NCBI GenBank assembly: GCA_003222035.1 | Contig: QHUS01000102.1 | Span: 1 to 38,867, forward strand | Reading direction: 5' to 3' | DNA: 38,867 nucleotides | Source: Gemmatimonadota bacterium | Lineage (GTDB): Bacteria > Gemmatimonadota > Gemmatimonadetes > Gemmatimonadales > GWC2-71-9 | In this document: piece after piece, positions 8,471 through 14,896 of the stretch | Layout: every line of letters begins with the position of its first letter | Numbering within the stretch: the stretch's first letter is position 1 | Program-made: the position numbers and the translations under genes | The notes under the pieces: generated by a model | What the model was told of the DNA's origin: nothing | Database searches by the model: none | The model's input: only the letters and a program-made list of their open reading frames with translations

Positions 8471-8666
8471 GGGCGGCGGAGCGCCGCAGAAGGCGGCAGA
8501 GGGCGGCAAAGGCTGGCGTCACGCCGTGCGACGGATGTTCGGCATGCCGGACTATGAGGCGTATCTCGAGCACTGTCGCGAAGCAGGGCATCCGCCGCGG
8601 CTCACCGAGCGGGAATACGTGGATCAGTTCTTTGAGTCGAAGGGCAAGGGCGTGCGCTGTTGCTAG
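8457..8666 (+). CDS. ybdD: YbdD/YjiX-family small protein, CstA partner
   Basis: A 69-aa member of the YbdD/YjiX (DUF466) family, which accompanies CstA/BtsT transporters and in E. coli is needed for their activity. Seen: the family core RRMFGMPDYEAYLEHCREAGHP, the block LTEREYVDQFFE, and the cysteine-ending tail GKGVRCC. Start ATG at 8457 has GGAGAGGG upstream and overlaps the cstA stop by 14 bp, giving translational coupling. The N-terminus carries a Gly/Ala-rich insertion (GGGAPQKAAEGGKG) encoded by a GGCGG-rich repetitive stretch (8470-8512) not expected in the family. Confidence 0.9.
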   Translation: MREIEGGGAPQKAAEGGKGWRHAVRRMFGMPDYEAYLEHCREAGHPPRLTEREYVDQFFESKGKGVRCC

Positions 8667-8674
8667 AGCGCACG
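8651..8674 (+). terminator. hairpin over the ybdD stop codon
   Basis: A perfect 8-bp stem CGTGCGCT/AGCGCACG (8651-8658 with 8667-8674) has an 8-nt loop holding the ybdD TAG. It could end or process the cstA-ybdD transcript, but no U-tract follows. Confidence 0.45.
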
Positions 8675-8697
8675 AATACGATCCTCACCGTAGCGGA

Positions 8698-8726
8698 TTG
8701 CCTACGAGAGTAGCCGAGCGTACCCT
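8698..8726 (+). promoter_or_regulatory. possible promoter for the coiled-coil/TM gene
   Basis: TTGCCT (8698-8703), 17 nt, TACCCT (8721-8726), followed by AGGGGAG (8747-8753) six bases before the ATG. The matches to the sigma-70 consensus are modest. Confidence 0.3.
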
Positions 8727-8759
8727 TACACTGTCGCCGGGCCATTAGGGGAGTGCTCG

Positions 8760-9125
8760 ATGCCGGTGACGGCCAAGCTGTCGAGGAAGTTCTACGAGAA
8801 ATTTGGTGACGATATCACGAACGAGCTCGTGGATTGGTTCAACAAGGTGGACGCCACGTATAGATCGGACCTGCGCGAGCTGAACGAGGTCAACTTCGCC
8901 CGCTTTGACGCGAGGCTGGAACAGCGTGCGGCGCAGCTGGACGCGAAGATCGAGCAGCTCCGAGCGGAGCTGAAAGCGGCCCTGACAGCGCTGGAAGCTC
9001 GGCTGGACGCTCGGATGTCTGCCTTCGAGACACGCATCATCCGCTGGATGTTCCTGTTTTGGGTCGGGCAGGCGGTCACGACAGTCGGTCTCGTGTTCGG
9101 GGTGGTGCGGCTGACTGGTCGCTGA
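8760..9125 (+). CDS. coiled-coil protein with C-terminal membrane anchor (DUF1640-like)
   Basis: A 121-aa protein. Residues about 35-85 form a long amphipathic coiled coil (RFDARLEQRAAQLDAKIEQL and onward), and the last 30 residues form one membrane helix (WMFLFWVGQAVTTVGLVFGVV). This layout matches the DUF1640/CCDC90-like small proteins that are common in bacteria but have no settled function. It has a good ribosome-binding site and probably its own promoter. The following membrane-protein gene overlaps its end in another frame. Confidence 0.75.
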   Translation: MPVTAKLSRKFYEKFGDDITNELVDWFNKVDATYRSDLRELNEVNFARFDARLEQRAAQLDAKIEQLRAELKAALTALEARLDARMSAFETRIIRWMFLFWVGQAVTTVGLVFGVVRLTGR

Positions 9126-9522
9126 CGTCGCGTCCCGCTTCGGCGTCGCCTGGCTCGTCCTGTGCGCGGCATTCGCGATTCACGTGGTGGACGAGGCCCT
9201 CACGGACTTCCTTTCCGTCTACAACCCCGCGGTGCGTGCCATCAGGACACGGTTCCGCTTCTTCCCTCTCCCCACATTCACGTTTCGCGTCTGGCTCACC
9301 GGGCTCGTCGTGGCGGTGCTCGTGCTCGCGAGCCTGACGCCGTTCGCGTTCCGGGGCGCGGCGTGGATGAAACCGCTCGGCTACGCGTTCGGGCTGATCA
9401 TGGCGGGGAACGGCCTGCTCCACCTGGTAGGGTCGGTCTACATGAGGAGGCCGATGCCGGGGGTGTATTCGGCGCCGCTCATTCTCGCGGCCGCCTTGTA
9501 TCTCTTGATGTCGATCCCGTAG
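9115..9522 (+). CDS. four-helix membrane protein, HXXEE-like (start uncertain)
   Basis: Hydrophobic protein with four predicted helices: WLVLCAAFAIHVVD, VWLTGLVVAVLVLASL, GYAFGLIMAGNGLLHLVG and SAPLILAAALYLLMS. The HVVDE in helix 1 and the later NGLLHL and MPGVYSAPL resemble HXXEE-domain membrane proteins, whose function is unknown. Only a GTG at 9184 and a CTG at 9115 are available as starts. The GTG would cut off helix 1 and the His, so I extend to the CTG, which overlaps the previous gene by 11 bp; no clear ribosome-binding site supports it. Confidence 0.5.
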   Translation: MVADVASRFGVAWLVLCAAFAIHVVDEALTDFLSVYNPAVRAIRTRFRFFPLPTFTFRVWLTGLVVAVLVLASLTPFAFRGAAWMKPLGYAFGLIMAGNGLLHLVGSVYMRRPMPGVYSAPLILAAALYLLMSIP

Positions 9523-9585
9523 CTCGACGCATCCACCGAGGGACTCCATATTCTTCCGTCCGACCCCATCAAGGAAACGGCGCAC

Positions 9586-10572
9586 ATCAATAGAGCGTAT
9601 GGAGGGGCGTTCTGGTTGGGCGTGCTGGCGCTCGCCGCGTGCAAAGGCACGGAGCCCTTTGTGCCCACCCCCACGAGCGTGCTCGTGACGCCCGCGAGCC
9701 TGAGTTTCACAGCGCTCGGCGCGCAAAGCCAACTGTCGGCCGCCGTGCTCGATCAGCGCGGTGAAGCGATGAAGCAGGCGACCGTGATCTGGTCCACGGG
9801 CAGCGCCACCGTCGCGTCGGTGAGCGCGACCGGGCTTGTGACCACCGTCGGGAACGGAACGACACAAATCGTCGCGACTGCCGCGAGCGCTCACGGGTCG
9901 GTCCAGGTGACGGTAGCGCAGGCAACCCAGGGATTCTTCAAGGCCGGGGGCGATTTCCAGACCGGGGCAGTCGGAGCCGCGCTGCCGCAACCGATCGCCG
10001 CCCGGGTCACCGACCCTCTCGGCAACGGCATCGCCGGTGTGCCGGTCACCTTCGCGGTGACTCAGGGCGGCGGCGCCGTGAGTAGCGGGACCGCGGTAAC
10101 GACTGGCACCGGGACCGCCACGGTCTCCTGGACGCTCGGAACCGTGGCCGGAGCGCCCCAAGCGCTGACCGCCTCGATCGCGGACGGCACACTCCCAGCG
10201 CTCGCGTTCACTGCAAGCGCCATAGCTGGCCCGGCGGCGACCGTCGAGCTGCAGGCTGGAAACGGCCAGACCGCACCCCAGGGCACGCCGCTCACAGTTG
10301 CGCCCGCCGTGCTCGTGCACGACGGCTACGGCAATGTCAAGCGCGGAGCCAGCGTGACGTTTGCGGTGACGGGAGGTGGAGGCGTTGTCACGGGGGCGTT
10401 CCAGAGCACAGACGCCAACGGGGTCGCCGCTGTTGGAGGCTGGAGCTGGGACCCGCCGGGCCGCAGGCGCTCACTGCCACGGTTTCCGGAACGGGTGTCG
10501 CGGGGAACCCGGTGGGTTTCACCGCGACGTCGACGGCACCCGGGGCGCCCGCGAGCGTGGTGGCCTTCGTAG
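9586..10572 (+). CDS. leishmanolysin-like lipoprotein peptidase, N-terminal half (frameshifted gene)
   Basis: N-terminal part of an exported peptidase: a signal peptide with lipobox LALAAC, one bacterial Ig-like (Big_2-type) domain with SVLVTPASLSFTALGAQSQL, then Big_1-type repeats (PVTFAVTQGGGAV, SWTLGTVAGAPQALTA; SVTFAVTGGGGVV). The reading frame goes wrong at about 10443-10445: GGW should continue as a (T/E)LGPAGPQALTA strand, which is found in the +1 frame, so one base is missing after 10444. Codons 10446-10572 of this frame are non-native. There is no ATG. A TTG lies at 9616, but AAGGAAA (9571-9577) precedes an ATC at 9586 that would start a normal signal peptide (NRAYGGAFWLGVLALAAC), so the ATG may have mutated to ATC. 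Confidence 0.72.
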   Translation: MNRAYGGAFWLGVLALAACKGTEPFVPTPTSVLVTPASLSFTALGAQSQLSAAVLDQRGEAMKQATVIWSTGSATVASVSATGLVTTVGNGTTQIVATAASAHGSVQVTVAQATQGFFKAGGDFQTGAVGAALPQPIAARVTDPLGNGIAGVPVTFAVTQGGGAVSSGTAVTTGTGTATVSWTLGTVAGAPQALTASIADGTLPALAFTASAIAGPAATVELQAGNGQTAPQGTPLTVAPAVLVHDGYGNVKRGASVTFAVTGGGGVVTGAFQSTDANGVAAVGGWSWDPPGRRRSLPRFPERVSRGTRWVSPRRRRHPGRPRAWWPS

Positions 10573-11687
10573 GGGACCAGCAGACGGGCCTCGCCGGCTT
10601 CGCGCTCAACGTTCCGCCCGGCGTGGTCGTGCGTGACGCCACAGGCAATCCAGTTGGGGGCGTCGGAGTCAGCTTCGCCGTGAGCTCCGGCGGTGGGAGC
10701 GTTACCGGTGAAAACGCCGTGACGGCCCTCAATGGCGTGGCGCAAGTCGGTAGCTGGTCCGTGCTGCTCGGGAACAACTCGCTCTCCGCCACCGCGGCGC
10801 CGGCCGGGCTCGCGGGGAATCCTGTGACTCTCACGAGCACCGGGGTGACCGCTCTCTATCACATCGACATCCGGTACTTGAAGCCGATTTCCCCCAGCCG
10901 GAAGCAGGTCTTCGACAACGCCGCGGCGAAATGGGAGCTGCTGGTCTACGGCGACGTGCCGAATATCACCGTCGACCCTGCCACCTTCCCCGCTGGCTCG
11001 TGCGTGCCGGGCACGCCAGCCTTGAATGAGACGATCGACGATCTCGTGATCTTTGCGGTGCTCGACTCGATCGACGGTCCGGGCAAGATCCTGGGCCAGG
11101 CGGGACCGTGTTTCATTCGTCTGCCGGGCTACCTCCCGCTGATCGGTGCCATGCGGTTCGACACCGCGGACGTCGCGACTCTCGAAAGCGCGGGCCAGTT
11201 CGACGAGGTGATCCTCCACGAAATGGGGCACGTCCTGGGCTTCGGAACGATTTGGGGACCGTTGGGGCTGCTGGCGGACCCCGCGTCCGCGGGCGGCACC
11301 GACCCTCACTTCGTGGGCCCGCAGGCGGTCGCGGCGTTCGATCGCATCAGCGCACCGGAGTACACGGCGAGCGCGAAGGTACCAGTCGAGAAACTCGGCG
11401 GCGGGGGGACCATCGACAGCCACTGGCGCGAGTCGGTCTTCGGCACCGAGCTCATGACGGGTTTCCTCAACGGGGGCGTCGCAAACCTCTTGAGCGTCGT
11501 CACGGTGGCATCGATGGGCGATATGGCCTATACGGTCAACTACGCCGGCGCGGACCCGTTCAGCCTGGTGTTCGCGCTCCGCGCCAGCAGAGGGGGAGCG
11601 GCGCAATCGCTCGGCGACGACATTCTGAAGCTGCCGATCCGGGTCGTCGATCGGTCCGGGCGGATTGTGCGGGTGATACGGCCCTAG
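10446..11687 (+). CDS. leishmanolysin-like lipoprotein peptidase, catalytic half (frameshifted gene)
   Basis: Continues the previous entry in the +1 frame: the rest of one Ig-like repeat, a further Big_1-type repeat (GVSFAVSSGGGSVTG), then the protease domain from about 10855. Zinc-site residues are all present: HEMGHVLGFGTIW (HExxH plus Gly), and 60-odd residues later DSHW, the third His as in M8 leishmanolysins, followed by ELMTG, the Met-turn. The catalytic domain is thus intact, and restoring one base near 10444 would give a single protein of about 700 residues. A hairpin and the sigma-factor promoter follow immediately. Confidence 0.78.
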   Translation: MGPAGPQALTATVSGTGVAGNPVGFTATSTAPGAPASVVAFVGDQQTGLAGFALNVPPGVVVRDATGNPVGGVGVSFAVSSGGGSVTGENAVTALNGVAQVGSWSVLLGNNSLSATAAPAGLAGNPVTLTSTGVTALYHIDIRYLKPISPSRKQVFDNAAAKWELLVYGDVPNITVDPATFPAGSCVPGTPALNETIDDLVIFAVLDSIDGPGKILGQAGPCFIRLPGYLPLIGAMRFDTADVATLESAGQFDEVILHEMGHVLGFGTIWGPLGLLADPASAGGTDPHFVGPQAVAAFDRISAPEYTASAKVPVEKLGGGGTIDSHWRESVFGTELMTGFLNGGVANLLSVVTVASMGDMAYTVNYAGADPFSLVFALRASRGGAAQSLGDDILKLPIRVVDRSGRIVRVIRP

Positions 11688-11708
11688 TCAGCGCCCGAGC
11701 GGGGCTGA
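11688..11708 (+). terminator. hairpin directly after the peptidase stop
   Basis: TCAGC-(G)-CCC pairs with GGG-(G)-CTGA around a GAGC loop; the stem starts one base after the stop codon and ends one base before the sigma-gene promoter. There is no U-tract. It may insulate the promoter from read-through. Confidence 0.4.
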
Positions 11709-11743
11709 GCAACTCGGTTCTCACCGTCCGTCTCACGGAGCAT
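11709..11743 (+). promoter_or_regulatory. predicted sigma-factor-dependent promoter, copy 1 (upstream of sigma gene)
   Basis: GCAACTC at 11709-11715 and GTCCGTCTCACGGAGCAT at 11726-11743. AAC-N15-CGTC matches the general layout of ECF-type promoters (AAC at -35, CGTC at -10). The same block with the same spacing precedes the PD40 operon at 12558-12592, whereas the intervening 10 nt differ. The -10 part also holds a small dyad CCGT-N3-ACGG. Confidence 0.6.
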
Positions 11744-11790
11744 CGCGTCACACGAGACGGTTTTCGTGCGCGCGCATCGGAGGTGGCTTG

Positions 11791-12558
11791 GTGGAATCGT
11801 GGATCCCTCCGCTCGAGGCGGGTCATCCCGACATCGCGTGGGACCTGCTCCTTGGCCGCTATCGCCGCCTCATCTTCTCGGCCATCCGCCACTACGCTCA
11901 GGACTACGACGACGTGATGGACGTCTTCGCGCGGGTATGTGAGGCCCTGCGCGAGGACGATCTGGCGCGGTTGCGCTGTTACGCGGAGCAGCCGATGCGG
12001 GGCGCGCGCTTTTCCACCTGGCTGGTGACCGTGGTTCGCCACCTGACGGTCGACTGGTTCCGACACCGCGACGGTCGGCGGCGCCTGTCCGCCCTGGCGG
12101 ACGGTCTTCCGCCGCTGCGGCGCCGCATCTTCCAGCTGGTCTTCCTCGAGCATCGCAGCGGTGTCGAGGCCTACGAGGAGCTCCGCGCACGCGACGCCCC
12201 AACCCTCCCCTTCGGCTCATTCCTCGTCGAGCTGCGGGAGGCCTACAAGGCGGCGACTGTGGGGCGGAGAGGGCGCGTGCTACGGGAGCTCGGCCCCCCT
12301 CCCGGCCCCGAACCCGCACAGGCATCCACCGGGGTCACCGTGGAACGCAGCGACCGGCTGACCCAGGCCCTTCGTTCGCTTGGCGCTGAAGAGCGGCAGG
12401 CGGTCGAGCTGTACGTCATGGACGGCCGTCCGGCGGCCGAGGCTGCCCATCTTCTCGGTCTCCCGAATTCCAAAGCGCTCTACAATCGCGTGTACCGCGC
12501 GCTCGGCACGTTGCGGCAGCGCTTTGAGCAAGCCGGCATCCGGGCGGGAGACCTGTAG
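11791..12558 (+). CDS. sigma-70 family (ECF-like) RNA polymerase sigma factor
   Basis: A 255-aa regulator. Region 2 is seen at residues about 18-95 (LLLGRYRRLIFSAIRHYAQDYDDVMDVFARVCEAL ... FSTWLVTVVRHLTVDWFR), and region 4 near the C-terminus (LGAEERQAVELYVMDGRPAAEAAHLLGL, then an HTH-like SKALYNRVYRALGTLRQRF). The insert between them is longer than in minimal ECF factors. The GTG at 11791 is five bases after GGAGGTGG; a TTG at 11788 is the alternative. No anti-sigma gene is adjacent. The same promoter-like element stands upstream of this gene and of the next operon, so autoregulation and control of the PD40 lipoproteins are inferred. Confidence 0.83.
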   Translation: MESWIPPLEAGHPDIAWDLLLGRYRRLIFSAIRHYAQDYDDVMDVFARVCEALREDDLARLRCYAEQPMRGARFSTWLVTVVRHLTVDWFRHRDGRRRLSALADGLPPLRRRIFQLVFLEHRSGVEAYEELRARDAPTLPFGSFLVELREAYKAATVGRRGRVLRELGPPPGPEPAQASTGVTVERSDRLTQALRSLGAEERQAVELYVMDGRPAAEAAHLLGLPNSKALYNRVYRALGTLRQRFEQAGIRAGDL

Positions 12559-12592
12559 CAACTCTCCCGTTCGAGTCCGTCTAACGGAGCAT
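12558..12592 (+). promoter_or_regulatory. predicted sigma-factor-dependent promoter, copy 2 (upstream of PD40 operon)
   Basis: GCAACTC at 12558-12564, beginning at the last base of the sigma stop codon, and GTCCGTCTAACGGAGCAT at 12575-12592. Both blocks and the 17-nt offset equal copy 1, with one base changed in the second block. The start of the PD40 gene lies 68 bp downstream with its own GAGAGGAGG site. Confidence 0.6.
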
Positions 12593-12659
12593 GCGCATCG
12601 TACCGATCGTGCATCCGGCGATGGGTGTGTGAGAGGACAAACGGGTGAGAGGAGGCCGC

Positions 12660-13628
12660 ATGACAACCGCAGCGATTTGCAGAGCCGCTTTGCTGGTGCC
12701 GTTCGTCCTGCTCGTAGCCTGTCGAGTGGAGTCCGATCCGGTCGCGGTCAAGGTCCAGGCCACGTCCTTCGCCAACTCGGAGTGGTCCGAGCCGGTGAAC
12801 CTTGGCCCCGTCGTCAACTCGTCCTCCAACGAGCAAAACGCCACGCTCGCGCGAGACGGTCTCAGCCTCTACTTCTCGTCGAACCGACCCGGCGGATCCG
12901 GGCCGCTCGACATCTGGGTGGCGCAGCGCGCCTGCACCGATCCGGACGACCTCGCCTGCGCCTGGCAGGCCCCCGCGAACCTGGGCTCGCCGATCAACAG
13001 TGCGGGCGCCGATTTCGCACCCAATCTGTCCCGCGACGGCCACTTGCTCTTTTTCGCGAGCAGCAGAGGAGGTGGCGCGACCGACATCTTCGTGTCGCAT
13101 CGAGCCGACCCCAACGACGATTTCGCCTGGGAAGACCCGGTGCCACTGGGCCCCGGCGTGAACACCGCGGCCGCAGAACAAGCGCCGATGTACTTGCAGA
13201 ATGCCGAAGACGGGTCGGCAAACTTGTACTTCAATCGGGGAGCCCTGGCGCAGAAACTAGCGGACATCTACGTGGCGTCCGTGACACGCGACGGGGAGAC
13301 CCTCGGGCCCGCCCAGCTCGTCGTCGAGCTCAGCGACCCGAGCGCCAACGACGCCGCCGTCACGATCCGCGCTGATGGCCGAGAGCTGATGTTCTGGTCG
13401 CCCCGCGTCGGTGGGCTCGGCGGAGTCGATTTGTGGGTATCGACCCGGCAGACCGTGCACGACCCATGGTCGCCGCCGGTGGACCTGGGCGCGCCGCTGA
13501 ACTCGGTATCTGACGACGTCACGCCGAGCCTCTCCTTCGATGGACGCACGTTGATCTTCGCATCCAACCGGCCAGGTCTGGGTGGCAACGATCTCTACAT
13601 GTCCACCCGCACGCCGAGCGGGCACTAG
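12660..13628 (+). CDS. PD40 beta-propeller lipoprotein, paralogue 1
   Basis: A 322-aa secreted lipoprotein (signal peptide with lipobox LLVAC) that is otherwise a WD40-like/PD40 beta-propeller. Blade motifs recur: ARDGLSLYFSSNRPGG, LSRDGHLLFFASSRGG, IRADGRELMFWSPR and LSFDGRTLIFASNRPG, each followed by a (D)IWV/(D)LYM-type strand. Such propellers usually bind partners or polysaccharide at the cell surface; no enzyme motif is seen. The ATG at 12660 follows GAGAGGAGG by four bases. It is first in a three-gene tandem array and has the sigma-type promoter upstream. It shares the opening SFANSEWS with paralogue 2. Confidence 0.85.
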   Translation: MTTAAICRAALLVPFVLLVACRVESDPVAVKVQATSFANSEWSEPVNLGPVVNSSSNEQNATLARDGLSLYFSSNRPGGSGPLDIWVAQRACTDPDDLACAWQAPANLGSPINSAGADFAPNLSRDGHLLFFASSRGGGATDIFVSHRADPNDDFAWEDPVPLGPGVNTAAAEQAPMYLQNAEDGSANLYFNRGALAQKLADIYVASVTRDGETLGPAQLVVELSDPSANDAAVTIRADGRELMFWSPRVGGLGGVDLWVSTRQTVHDPWSPPVDLGAPLNSVSDDVTPSLSFDGRTLIFASNRPGLGGNDLYMSTRTPSGH

Positions 13629-13641
13629 CCAGGAGGTTACC

Positions 13642-14646
13642 ATGAGATCCGTACTCGCCGCCACGGCACTAGCGCTCGAGTCAGTCGCGTTGCTCGTGGC
13701 GTGCGCCTCGGAGTCTGGTCCCGCCGCGCCCAGGCTGCAGGCCATGTCCTTCGCCAACTCCGAGTGGTCGGACCCCGTGCCCCTCCCCGCACCGGTCAAT
13801 TCGCGGTGCCAGGACCAGACTCCGACCATGTCCAAGGACGAGCTCAGCATGTACTTCCTCTCCGACCGACCGGGTGGATTGGGAAACCTCGTGTCGACCA
13901 CCGGATGCATAGACAACAACGACCTCTGGGTCGCTCAGCGCTCGTCAACCGACGGTGCTTGGGAAACGGCCGTAAACCTGGGCCCGACGATCAACACCGC
14001 TCGGAACGAGGCTGGTCCCGCGCTATCGCCTGACGGGCATCTGCTCTTCTTTTCGAGCGACCGCGCGACAACAGGCATACTCCACGACATCTACCTGGCT
14101 CACCGCGCCGATCCGAAGGACGACCTCGGCTGGGGCCCACCCACCCCGCTCGGTCCTGATGTGAACACGGCGTTGCACGAGGCGGGGCCATTCTACTCCC
14201 AGAGCGCGGAGGACGGATCCGCGAACCTGTACTTCTACCGCGGGTCCGACAACGGTGCCACGACGGACATCTATTACGCGCCGGTGACGCGGGACGGTGA
14301 GACGCGCGGACCGGCGGTGCTCGTGTCGGAGCTGAGCTATCCCGGGCGCCCCGACGGATTCGTCACGGTACGCGCCGATGGGAAAGAGATCCTGTTCAAC
14401 TCCGGGCGCCCCCTTACCCCCGGTGGCGCTAACGCGTTTGATATCTGGGTCTCCACTCGCCGCACCACCCACGACGCCTGGTCGGCGCCCGTGAACCTGG
14501 GACTACCGGTCAACACGGGGTTCGCCGAGTTCCAGCCGGACCTGTCGCACGACGGCCGCACGCTGCTGTTCATTGCCGGTGTGGGTCGGGGGGGGCTCGG
14601 CGGATTCGACATCTGGATGTCGACCCGCACGGTGAGCGGGCACTAG
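13642..14646 (+). CDS. PD40 beta-propeller lipoprotein, paralogue 2
   Basis: A 334-aa tandem duplicate of the preceding gene: lipobox ALLVAC, then SFANSEWSDPVPL and PD40 blades MSKDELSMYFLSDRPGG, LSPDGHLLFFSSDR, VRADGKEILFNSGRP and LSHDGRTLLFIAGVG, ending STRTVSGH where paralogue 1 ends STRTPSGH. It starts at the ATG at 13642, 14 nt after the previous stop, with AGGAGG five bases upstream, so co-transcribed. Blade 1 differs from paralogue 1 by an insertion around CIDNND. A G8 run lies at 14588-14595. Function unknown; expected at the cell surface. Confidence 0.85.
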   Translation: MRSVLAATALALESVALLVACASESGPAAPRLQAMSFANSEWSDPVPLPAPVNSRCQDQTPTMSKDELSMYFLSDRPGGLGNLVSTTGCIDNNDLWVAQRSSTDGAWETAVNLGPTINTARNEAGPALSPDGHLLFFSSDRATTGILHDIYLAHRADPKDDLGWGPPTPLGPDVNTALHEAGPFYSQSAEDGSANLYFYRGSDNGATTDIYYAPVTRDGETRGPAVLVSELSYPGRPDGFVTVRADGKEILFNSGRPLTPGGANAFDIWVSTRRTTHDAWSAPVNLGLPVNTGFAEFQPDLSHDGRTLLFIAGVGRGGLGGFDIWMSTRTVSGH

Positions 14647-14658
14647 AAAGGAGATCCC

Positions 14659-14874
14659 ATGAGAACAGCCTCCATTCTCGCACCGGCGGCGCTGGCCTCC
14701 CTCGGCCTGCTCCTCTCGTGCGAATCGACGTCGCACTCCGTTGCGCCCCGGCTTCTGGCCGACCGCTTCGCCACCGCCGAGTGGTCCGACCCCGTCAATC
14801 TCGGCCCGCTGATCAATTCGAGCGCGGTAGAAGCGAACGCCGGCGTCTCGTCGGAATCGCGGGTCGCAGATTGA
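14659..14874 (+). pseudogene. truncated third copy of the PD40 lipoprotein
   Basis: Third tandem copy, cut after 71 codons. It keeps the ribosome-binding site (AAAGGAG), the signal peptide with lipobox LLLSC, and the family opening FATAEWSDPVNLGPLINSS, then reads 15-20 unrelated residues to a TGA at 14874 where the first propeller blade should begin. No PD40 continuation is found in the other frames downstream; the next gene begins within 25 bp. This looks like a deletion that removed the propeller, leaving only an export signal and the first strand. Confidence 0.72.
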
Positions 14875-14896
14875 CAGCGACATGCCTGGAGGCAAA

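Noticed and set aside
6694-8748. 684-codon open frame overlapping cstA in another frame
   Set aside because: Arg/Gly-rich composition and no motifs; cstA is unambiguous in the other frame.
9543-9573. ACTC...GTCCG upstream of the leishmanolysin-like gene as a third sigma-type promoter
   Set aside because: The spacing is off by one, and the -10 block matches only GTCCG; too weak to claim.
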